This document shows, in pieces, positions 8,878 through 16,456 of a stretch of DNA of 64,000 bases (its first letter is position 1; the number at the start of each line of letters is the position of its first letter). The notes beneath the pieces are model-generated. The model did not search any database, was not told where the DNA came from, and was given only the letters and a program-made list of their open reading frames with translations. The stretch spans positions 167,221-231,220 of the forward strand of contig JANOQN010000053.1 in the NCBI GenBank assembly GCA_031422315.1. The letters are read 5' to 3'. The stretch is from JANNYA01 sp031422315 (GTDB lineage Bacteria; Pseudomonadota; Gammaproteobacteria; Xanthomonadales; SZUA-5). The position numbers and the translations under genes were made by a program.

Positions 8878-9995
8878 GTACGGATAACAAAGGAATTCGC
8901 GCGTCTCGCCTGCTGGCAACTTCAAAAGTGTTGCCGCTTGCCCTAGAATCGGTGGTGCTTGATACGCCGCAGTCCTTGCTGACTGAACTACGCGTACTCA
9001 TTCTGGCGACACGCCAGACTGTCGCGCAAAATGTTAATTCCGCATTGGTGTTGCTTTACTGGCAAATCGGGCTACGCATCCGAACCGACCTTTTGAAGGA
9101 TACGCGAGCGGGCTATGGAGAAAAGATAGTGCACGCAGTGAGCGCACAATTGCGTACTGAGTTCGGTAGTGGGTTTACTAAACGAAACCTGTTCAATACC
9201 GTGCGATTTGCTGAAGCGTTCCCAGAGCTAAAGATAGTGCACGCATTGAGTGCACAATTAAGTTGGACGCACCTGCGGGAGATCATTTACCTACAAGATC
9301 CGCTCAAACGTGATTTCTACGCCGAAATGTGTCGCCTTGAGCAATGGAATACGCGGACACTGCATAAGAAAATTCGATCCATGCTGTACGAGCGTACTGC
9401 AGTGTCAAAAAAGCCTGAAAGTCTCATTGCGGCTGAATTAAAAAAATTACGTGATGAAGATAAGTTGTCCCCCGATCTGGTGTTTCGTGACCCGTATTTT
9501 CTCGACTTTCTAGGGTTAAAAGACAGCTATGCCGAGAAAGACTTGGAAGCCGCAATTTTGCGCGAAATCGAGTCATTTATTCTTGAGTTAGGCATTGGCT
9601 TTTGCTTTGTTGCCCGACAAAAACGCATGCAAATCGATGGCCGTGACTATTATCTAGACTTGCTGTTTTATCACCGAAAATTGCGTCGCTTGGTGGCGAT
9701 TGAGCTGAAGATCGGCGATTTTGATGCCGCTGATAAAGGCCAGATGGAACTCTACTTAGCTTGGCTGAAGCGTTACGAATGTGAGCCTGACGAGGCTGAG
9801 CCCTTAGGCATGATTTTGTGCGCTGGCAAAAGCGAAGAACATGTGGAACTGTTGGATTTGCAAAAGAGTGGCATCCATTTGGCAACCTACTTGACCCAGC
9901 TGCTACCACCCAAGCTGTTGGAGAAAAAGCTACACGACGCGGTGCGTCTAGCGCGAATGCAGGTACTTGCGGGCAAGGACGATTCTGATGACTGA
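8874..9995 (+). CDS. DUF1016/YhcG-family PDDEXK nuclease embedded in BREX
   Basis: 373 aa protein with an N-terminal DUF1016 domain (about residues 30-180, including LLYWQIGLRI and the SKKPE segment that ends this domain) and a C-terminal PDDEXK nuclease domain. The likely catalytic residues are Asp in YYLDLLFYH (about residue 262) and Glu/Lys in AIELK (about residues 276-278). Such proteins are often encoded near restriction or other defence genes. Here the gene is locked between pglX and pglZ by ATGA and ATGACTGA overlaps, so it is expressed as part of BREX. The N-terminal domain contains two near-identical copies of KIVHA(V/L)SAQL, about 36 codons apart. DNA cleavage activity is inferred, not shown. 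Confidence 0.85.
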   Translation: MSTDNKGIRASRLLATSKVLPLALESVVLDTPQSLLTELRVLILATRQTVAQNVNSALVLLYWQIGLRIRTDLLKDTRAGYGEKIVHAVSAQLRTEFGSGFTKRNLFNTVRFAEAFPELKIVHALSAQLSWTHLREIIYLQDPLKRDFYAEMCRLEQWNTRTLHKKIRSMLYERTAVSKKPESLIAAELKKLRDEDKLSPDLVFRDPYFLDFLGLKDSYAEKDLEAAILREIESFILELGIGFCFVARQKRMQIDGRDYYLDLLFYHRKLRRLVAIELKIGDFDAADKGQMELYLAWLKRYECEPDEAEPLGMILCAGKSEEHVELLDLQKSGIHLATYLTQLLPPKLLEKKLHDAVRLARMQVLAGKDDSDD

Positions 9996-12309
9996 AACTT
10001 TCGACCAGCATCTGATAGAGGCATTAAGAAAAGCGGTCAACGCCTATGCGCCAGGCGATCAAGTCGCGCCCTGCGTCTTGTTGTGGCCTGACCCCGAGCG
10101 ACTTTGGCAAAGCGCGTTGCCGCTACTGCAGGCGCGCATGCCAGAACTCTATCAATTGGGCGCGTATGCGCCCGAATTGCGCTCAGGCCCAGCGTTTTGG
10201 TTGCGCTATGTTGAAGCGAACGTTGTCGAACACACGGCAAACCAGGGCCGACCGATTTTCTACTTGCCGGGCATCAGCCGCGAGCAGTTGCGCAATATTG
10301 AGGATTGCCCGGCGGCACTGTCAGCCTTAGTTGAGCTGCAATATCGCGGTGCGGTATGGCTCCATCAAAACGGCAAAGAATGGACGCCGCATGGCTACTT
10401 AGTTTCCAAGTATGGCGGCTTGTCTTTGGAAGTTGCGAAAGATCACATCACCCTAAAAGCATTGGCCGGCGCTTTGCCAACGCTAATGACACAAAGCATC
10501 GCGCAACTGCAGGGCCGCAGATTGAATGCGGAATTTTTCAACGCCCTGTTGGCGCCAGATAGTATTGGTCAACTGTTGCGCTGGCTGAGCGAGCCAGAAC
10601 CGTTCAAGCAGAGTCGCACCGCTGCCGAATGGAAAGCGTTCTGCCAGCAATGCAAGACCGAAGCGGGCTTTGATCCAATCAAAGACGGCGCACTCACAGC
10701 GGCAAAATTGCTCGCCGCCAGAGCTAATCATTGGCAAAAAGTATGGCTGCGTTTTATTGAAGCACCCGCAAACTATAAGGGTGTTGTTGAATGGCTGAAA
10801 CGTGCCGCGCCGGTCGCGCAAGACATGTTCGCCAGCGCAGAAGTGTGGCCAAATCTCAACGAACTAGCCGAACGCGATCTAGCGCAAGCGCTCGAGGGAT
10901 TGCTGGATCGCACGCCCAACGAGGCGGTGCGTAAACTGATCGAGTTAGATGCTCAGCATGGCGCGCGACGCGACTATCCATGGCATGCGCTCGGATTAAG
11001 CCCACTCGCAGATGCGCTGCGTCCGCTGGCAAAGCTTGCGCGCTTATGCCAAAGCGCGCCGGGCGCACCCGATCTGGAAACCTATGCGGCGTTTTATACC
11101 GATGCAGGCTGGCGCGTCGATGCCGCCGCAATCGAAACCATGGCTGCCTGCACCACCCCGGAAAAAAGCAGCGCAATTTTGCGCATCGTCTCGAACGTTT
11201 ATTTGCCGTGGCTTGAAAGTACCGCGCGCCATTTGCAACAGTTGATTTACGCCGATGGGCAATTGACCCGAAAGCGTGGCAAACCGATTGAACCCGTTGC
11301 AGGTAGGTTGGTGCTATTTGCCGACGGTTTGCGCATGGATATCGCGAAACAGCTATTGGAGCAACTGCGTACGCACGGGTTGGCGGCAACACTGGATTGG
11401 GAGTGGTCTGCTATTCCATCGGTAACCGCAACCGCGAAGCCAGCGGCATCGCCGATCAGCGGCGCCATTCAAGGCGATAGCGCCAGCGATGAATTTACCA
11501 CCCGGCTTATCTCGAACCAAAAGAAGCTGGATCATTCGCGGTTTTTAGCCTGCCTCAAAGACCACGGATGGCAGTGTTTGAGCAGTGATAGTACCGGTGA
11601 CCCAAGCGGAAGTGCATGGACTGAAGCCGGAACTTTGGATAAGCGCGGTCATCACGAAGGCTGGAAACTGGCGCATAGCGTGCGTGACGAAATTAGGGAT
11701 TTAGCGAGTCGAATTGGCGCACTCATTGCCGCAGGCTGGCAAGAAGTAATCGTGGTAACCGACCACGGTTGGCTGTTACTGCCGGGTGGTTTGCCTAAAG
11801 TTGAACTCAAAGCCTTTTTCACGGAAACCCGCTGGAGCCGTTGCGCCGCATTGAAAGCAGACGCCCAAACCGATACTCAAGCATTCAAGTGGTTTTGGAA
11901 TCCGTTGGTGATGATGGCAAGCCCACCGGGTGCAGGCAGCTACAAAGCGGGCGTTGAGTATTCGCACGGCGGGATATCGCTGCAAGAAATGGTGACTCCG
12001 GTGCTGCATGTGCGTGCGGGCGCGGATTCGCCGACATTGGCCAGGTTGCGCGAAGTGAAGTGGAACAATGCGATTTGCAAAGTCGTGGTGGCAAACGTGG
12101 GCATTGAAATGCGTGTCGATCTACGAACGCAGCCGGGCGATGCAACGACATCATTATTAGAACATCAACAAACAAGAGAGATTACCGCCGCCGGTAAAGC
12201 GACGATGTATCTTGAAAACGACAGCGATATTGGCCGAGCCGCGCACATTGTGCTGTTGGACGCCACAGCATGCGTGATCCATGCGCTGCCCACAATCATT
12301 GGAGAATAA
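9988..12309 (+). CDS. pglZ: BREX phosphatase-like protein PglZ
   Basis: Alkaline-phosphatase-superfamily protein (773 aa from the ATG at 9988). Metal-site motifs visible are LFADGLRMD near residue 445 and VVTDHGW near residue 593, followed by the YSHGG segment typical of PglZ. In BREX PglZ is essential and works with BrxB, BrxC and PglX. A longer frame from a TTG at 9967 exists, but the ATG at 9988 has an AAGGA Shine-Dalgarno about 9 bases upstream and gives the tight overlap with the upstream stop, so I chose it. The N-terminal half is long and helical with no recognised motif. Confidence 0.9.
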   Translation: MTETFDQHLIEALRKAVNAYAPGDQVAPCVLLWPDPERLWQSALPLLQARMPELYQLGAYAPELRSGPAFWLRYVEANVVEHTANQGRPIFYLPGISREQLRNIEDCPAALSALVELQYRGAVWLHQNGKEWTPHGYLVSKYGGLSLEVAKDHITLKALAGALPTLMTQSIAQLQGRRLNAEFFNALLAPDSIGQLLRWLSEPEPFKQSRTAAEWKAFCQQCKTEAGFDPIKDGALTAAKLLAARANHWQKVWLRFIEAPANYKGVVEWLKRAAPVAQDMFASAEVWPNLNELAERDLAQALEGLLDRTPNEAVRKLIELDAQHGARRDYPWHALGLSPLADALRPLAKLARLCQSAPGAPDLETYAAFYTDAGWRVDAAAIETMAACTTPEKSSAILRIVSNVYLPWLESTARHLQQLIYADGQLTRKRGKPIEPVAGRLVLFADGLRMDIAKQLLEQLRTHGLAATLDWEWSAIPSVTATAKPAASPISGAIQGDSASDEFTTRLISNQKKLDHSRFLACLKDHGWQCLSSDSTGDPSGSAWTEAGTLDKRGHHEGWKLAHSVRDEIRDLASRIGALIAAGWQEVIVVTDHGWLLLPGGLPKVELKAFFTETRWSRCAALKADAQTDTQAFKWFWNPLVMMASPPGAGSYKAGVEYSHGGISLQEMVTPVLHVRAGADSPTLARLREVKWNNAICKVVVANVGIEMRVDLRTQPGDATTSLLEHQQTREITAAGKATMYLENDSDIGRAAHIVLLDATACVIHALPTIIGE

Positions 12310-12311
12310 AA

Positions 12312-14360
12312 ATGGCGCAGCTTGACCCCGTCGATTTGATTGCAACCAAAGCGTTTGAAGGCTATGTCGTGCGCAAAGATTTGGTGCGCAAATTCAAAGG
12401 CCAATATCCGGTGCCGACGTATGTGGCGGAATTTCTGTTGGGCCGGTATTGCGCCTCCGTAGATGACGACGAAATCGCGGAGGGCCTCAAAATTGTCGAG
12501 CGTCAGCTAGGCGAGAAAACCGTGCGCGCAGGCGAGCATGAGCTTTTTAAGGCACGCGCTAAAGAAAGAGGCCACGTAAAACTGATCGACATCGTCACCG
12601 CACGACTAGACGCTGCCACCGATTCATTTTTGGCAACGCTGCCTAGTTTGCAACTCAAAGATGTGCGTATCAGCGAAAAAATGGTGCATGCGAACGAACG
12701 TATGCTCACCGGCGGGTTCTACGCAGAAATTGAACTGGCGTACGACGCGATTATTGCGCAAGAAAAAAACGGCAGACCGTTCGGCATTGATGCGATGCGT
12801 GAAATTCAACTATCGAAGCGCGATGTACTGCCTGTGCTTTACAAAGGCCGAGAAAGCTTCGCTATGGAAGAATGGAAGGACTTCTTGATTCGAAGTATCG
12901 GCATTGAACCATCGCAACTTACGCCACGCGCGCGCGACTTAATGCTGCTGCGCATGGTGCCGTTCGTGGAACGCAACTTTAATATGGTCGAGCTAGGGCC
13001 GCGCGGCACCGGCAAAAGTCACCTGTTCCAGCAAGTGTCGCCTTATGCGCACCTGATTTCCGGCGGTAAAGCTTCAGTGGCACGCATGTTTGTCAATAAT
13101 GCCAATGGCCAACGTGGCTTGGTTTGCCAGTATGACGTAGTTTGCTTTGATGAAATTTCAGGCGTCTCGTTCGACCAAAAAGACGGCGTGAACATCATGA
13201 AGGGCTATATGGAGTCTGGCGAATTCAGCCGTGGCAAGGAAAGCATTCGTGCTGATGGCGGCGTGATGATGGTGGGCAATTTTGACGTTGACGTGCAGCA
13301 TCAACAACGCGTTGGGAATTTGTTTGGACCAATGCCGCCAGAGATGCGCGATGACACCGCGTTTATGGACCGTATTCACGCCTACTTACCCGGCTGGGAT
13401 TTGCCGAAAGTCGGCCGTGCGCTACTCACCGATCATTTCGGCTTGGTCAGCGATTTTTTGTCCGAATGTTGGAATCAATTGCGGCGCCAAAGTCGACAAA
13501 ATCTTTTTCAAGGCCGCGTACATTTGGGCGGTGCACTGAGCGGGCGCGATACCACCGGCATACAAAAAACCGTCAGCGGCCTGATCAAGCTGGTTTCACC
13601 TAATCCCGAAGTACCCGTTTCCGACGAAGTTTTGGAGTGGGCGCTGCGGATCGCACTTGAGTGTCGCAGGCGCGTCAAAGAACAACAAAAGCGTATTGGT
13701 TCCGCCGAGTTTCGAAATACCCAATTTAGCTATTCCATGGGCGACGATGGCGTTGAGCAATTCGTTGCAACGCCTGAGCTTTTCAGTGAAAACAGCATCG
13801 GTAGCGATCCACTGCCACCTGGGCAAGTGTGGGTGGTCGGTCCTGGCGGCGGCGATGAAAATTCAGGGCTCTACCGTGTAGACATTACTGAAGGGCCAGG
13901 TAGCGGCGTAAAAATATTGAATCAGCCAGCACCTGCGTCCTTTAAGGAAAGCGTTCGATGCGCCGAGCAAAACCTTTATGTGCGAGCAAAAGAGCTAGTC
14001 GGCGACCGCGAACCCAGGCAGCGCGAGTTCTCAGTACAGCTGAGGGCATTCGACAGCGCTAAATCCGGCGCCGGAGTCGGCATCGGTGTTTTGCTCGGAC
14101 TGTGTTCCTCGCTTTTACAAAAAAGCATTAAAGGCGGCCTAGCCGTTTCTGGCGGTTTGAACCTGGGCGGGTCAATCGAAACGATTTTCAATCCGGTAGC
14201 AGTTGTGGAAACCGCAATAGAGAAAGGCGCTGCAAGCATTCTCTTGCCGATTGCTAGTCGCCGACAATTGAATGACTTGCCCGACGATTCGGCCGCGAAA
14301 ATAACGATTCACTACTATTTGGATGCACGTGATGCCTTGATTAAGGCGTTGTCTATTTGA
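12312..14360 (+). CDS. brxL: BREX AAA+ Lon-like protein BrxL
   Basis: 682 aa from the ATG at 12312, which has GGAG 8 bases upstream and lies two bases after the pglZ stop; the open frame extends upstream but without conservation. Walker A GPRGTGKSH is at about residues 229-237 and Walker B VVCFDEISG at about residues 276-284, followed by the FNMV/GNFDVDVQ segments typical of BrxL. The C-terminal 90 residues resemble the Lon protease domain (SAKSGAGVGIG), with glycine-rich sequence around the serine. BrxL is the type 1 BREX effector-like DNA-binding AAA+ ring. It is the last gene of the operon; a hairpin overlaps its stop codon. Confidence 0.92.
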   Translation: MAQLDPVDLIATKAFEGYVVRKDLVRKFKGQYPVPTYVAEFLLGRYCASVDDDEIAEGLKIVERQLGEKTVRAGEHELFKARAKERGHVKLIDIVTARLDAATDSFLATLPSLQLKDVRISEKMVHANERMLTGGFYAEIELAYDAIIAQEKNGRPFGIDAMREIQLSKRDVLPVLYKGRESFAMEEWKDFLIRSIGIEPSQLTPRARDLMLLRMVPFVERNFNMVELGPRGTGKSHLFQQVSPYAHLISGGKASVARMFVNNANGQRGLVCQYDVVCFDEISGVSFDQKDGVNIMKGYMESGEFSRGKESIRADGGVMMVGNFDVDVQHQQRVGNLFGPMPPEMRDDTAFMDRIHAYLPGWDLPKVGRALLTDHFGLVSDFLSECWNQLRRQSRQNLFQGRVHLGGALSGRDTTGIQKTVSGLIKLVSPNPEVPVSDEVLEWALRIALECRRRVKEQQKRIGSAEFRNTQFSYSMGDDGVEQFVATPELFSENSIGSDPLPPGQVWVVGPGGGDENSGLYRVDITEGPGSGVKILNQPAPASFKESVRCAEQNLYVRAKELVGDREPRQREFSVQLRAFDSAKSGAGVGIGVLLGLCSSLLQKSIKGGLAVSGGLNLGGSIETIFNPVAVVETAIEKGAASILLPIASRRQLNDLPDDSAAKITIHYYLDARDALIKALSI

Positions 14361-14381
14361 TCCAACCCTTAAATAGACAAC
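14348..14381 (+). terminator. Hairpin at the end of the BREX operon
   Basis: A perfect 11-bp inverted repeat (GTTGTCTATTT / AAATAGACAAC) with a 12-base loop spans the brxL stop codon at 14358-14360. No T-run follows on the plus strand, only an AT-rich tract, so it is not a textbook Rho-independent terminator. It may act as an mRNA 3' stabilising hairpin or a Rho-assisted end. Confidence 0.45.
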
Positions 14382-14505
14382 AAATAATAATAAGTTTCAT
14401 ACCTAAACAAACCACTCGTAGCAAGGATCGATTCCTGGTTTGGCTTTTACAAGCTGCGACCGCAACTAGGCGCATTACCTGTCACGATACTTAAGTGGTG
14501 CAAAA

Positions 14506-15759
14506 CTAAAGCCTTATCGCCAGCGCATCACTCAACGCCTTGCGATACGCCACAAACGCCGGCAGCGCGCTAATCATTAAGCTAACTAGAAAAATTCCGC
14601 CCAAAAGCTGGAGTGATCGGACGCTCAGCCTTGCTTCTTCCAAATACAGCCCATAGCTGCTCGCAAGTGTTGGCCCAGCGAGCGCTAAGGCAGCAAACAA
14701 TAGCGCTAGCCCTAGTGCTAAACCTATGAGCGTCATCACCGCGCTTTCCAGCATAAGCAGGCCAAACACCGTGTGTGCGGGTGCGCCCAAGGCTCGCAAG
14801 ATGGCCATTTCGCGGCGTCGCTGTTCCAGGCTTGACCACAGCGCGATCAGCATCGCTAGCAAGCCGGCCAACACCACCGCCGCGCTCACTATTAGCAGTG
14901 CGTTTTCCGCTACACCAACCAGCTGCCACAGCTGTTGCAAAGTTGCGGTGGGCAGCACGGCCATCAAAGGTTCGGCCTTGAATTGGTTGATTTCGCGCTG
15001 CAATGCAAACGTAGCAATGCGATTGTTGAGACCGAGCATGAACGCGGTGATGGATGTCGGGGTCAAATCGCGCTGCGCCAAGGATTCCGGCTTGACGTGC
15101 CCGATGCCAATACCGGTTTCCCAGCCGATATGGATTGCGGTGATGGCTTCTAGTGACACCATCAAGGTGCGATCTACCGGCGTGCCGGTACGTTTGAGTA
15201 TGCCGACGACTTTGAAAGGAAGCTTATCGTGTTTGGCAAAACTGACCTTGCCAGTGCCGTGCGCGAGCACCACATCACTACCGATTTGATAGCCGAGATT
15301 GGCCGCTACCTCAGCGCCCAGCACTACGTCAAACAAGCCGGCAAATGGCGCGCCGCTATTAAAGGTCAGCGGGCGTTTGCTGCCAAATTTATAGTGCTCA
15401 AAAAATGCGCTGCGCGTGCCAATCACTCGGTAACCTCGGTGGCTATCGCCTAGCGAGATGGGAATCGTCCAGGCGACGTTTTTCTTCGCGGCAATTTCGG
15501 TATAGCTAGCGTAGCTCATGTTATTGCTCGGCTCGCCAATGTGAAATACCGTGTACAGCAGCAGCGGCACAGCGCCGGTGCGGGCACCAACGATTAAATC
15601 GGTGCCGCTGACCGTGCGCTCAAAGCTGCGCTTGGCTTCTAATCGCAGAATATCCACGCCGATCAGCAGCGCGCTGCTGAGTGCGATGGTAAGTACTACC
15701 AGTAAAGCCATCACGCGGCGATTCCAGACGCTCGCCCAAGCCAGCCGCAGCAGGTTCAT
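14506..15759 (-). CDS. ABC transporter permease, FtsX/MacB/LolC type
   Basis: 417 aa. An N-terminal membrane segment (VMALLVVLTIALSSALLIGV, about residues 16-35) is followed by a periplasmic domain of about 230 residues, then three membrane segments in the C-terminal 150 residues (LLIVSAAVVLAGLLAMLIAL, a segment near LESAVMTLIGLALGLALLF, and a final one). That is the FtsX/MacB permease plan. The start overlaps the end of the ATPase gene at 15756. Substrate unknown; this class exports or extracts lipids, lipoproteins or peptides rather than importing nutrients. Third and last gene of a minus-strand operon with an S9 peptidase. Confidence 0.85.
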   Translation of the reverse strand: MNLLRLAWASVWNRRVMALLVVLTIALSSALLIGVDILRLEAKRSFERTVSGTDLIVGARTGAVPLLLYTVFHIGEPSNNMSYASYTEIAAKKNVAWTIPISLGDSHRGYRVIGTRSAFFEHYKFGSKRPLTFNSGAPFAGLFDVVLGAEVAANLGYQIGSDVVLAHGTGKVSFAKHDKLPFKVVGILKRTGTPVDRTLMVSLEAITAIHIGWETGIGIGHVKPESLAQRDLTPTSITAFMLGLNNRIATFALQREINQFKAEPLMAVLPTATLQQLWQLVGVAENALLIVSAAVVLAGLLAMLIALWSSLEQRRREMAILRALGAPAHTVFGLLMLESAVMTLIGLALGLALLFAALALAGPTLASSYGLYLEEARLSVRSLQLLGGIFLVSLMISALPAFVAYRKALSDALAIRL

Positions 15760-16454
15760 GACTGCACCGCAGCGGCTAAATTGATGTGCGCCAAATCAAC
15801 TTGGCGATCAAATCTGGGTGCCAGCGCAGCGTCGTGGCTGACAAACAAAATCGCGCTACCGGCCCGCTCAGCCTGTTCAAACACTAGCTTCATAAAGTTT
15901 TCGCGCGCGTTAGCATCAATCGCGCTAGTAGGCTCATCACAAATCAGTAGCTCAGGCGATCCCAGCAGCGCACGCGCTACTGCAACCCGCTGCTGCTGAC
16001 CTACGCTAAGCTGATCGACCCGCGTTCTATGCATGGCATCGCCTAAACCAAGTTCTTGCAGTAGCGCGCTTGCGGCTTTTTCTACGCTGCCAAATTCAGC
16101 GGCAGCTTTGTCGGCGCGGCGTTTTGAAAAGCGCGCGCTCAGCAATACGTTATCCATCAGATTAAAGTAAGGTAGCAAATTAAATAGCTGAAACACCAGC
16201 CCGATATGTTCAGCGCGGAATTGATCGCGCCTACCGGCTGATAGCCTGTCCAGCCGCTGCCCGAGCAATGCAATCTCGCCCGCTTGCGGCGCTAGCACGC
16301 CCGCAATCAGGCCCAACAGCGTGCTTTTACCGCTGCCGCTCGCGCCTTGCAAAAATACTTTTTCCCCGGCACGCACGGAAAACTCAGGAATATCCAGCAC
16401 CGGGCGCTCAGCTTTCGGGTAGCGAAATTGCAAGTTTTTTAGTGATAGCAGCAT
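15756..16454 (-). CDS. ABC transporter ATP-binding protein (LolD/MacB-like)
   Basis: 232 aa ATPase. Walker A GASGSGKST is at about residues 37-45, the signature LSVGQQQRVAVARALL near residue 148, and Walker B LLICDEPTSAID follows. The FNLLPYFNLMDNVLL Q-loop region is typical of the LolD/MacB class. It begins three bases after the stop of the S9 peptidase gene and overlaps the permease start, so the three genes form one transcription unit. Together with the permease it forms a two-component ABC exporter; no adaptor (HlyD-like) gene is seen here. Confidence 0.9.
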   Translation of the reverse strand: MLLSLKNLQFRYPKAERPVLDIPEFSVRAGEKVFLQGASGSGKSTLLGLIAGVLAPQAGEIALLGQRLDRLSAGRRDQFRAEHIGLVFQLFNLLPYFNLMDNVLLSARFSKRRADKAAAEFGSVEKAASALLQELGLGDAMHRTRVDQLSVGQQQRVAVARALLGSPELLICDEPTSAIDANARENFMKLVFEQAERAGSAILFVSHDAALAPRFDRQVDLAHINLAAAVQS

Positions 16455-16456
16455 GA

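Noticed and set aside
9967..9987. Upstream TTG start for pglZ
   Set aside because: The ATG at 9988 has a better Shine-Dalgarno and the usual short overlap; the TTG would add seven residues encoded within the end of the nuclease gene.
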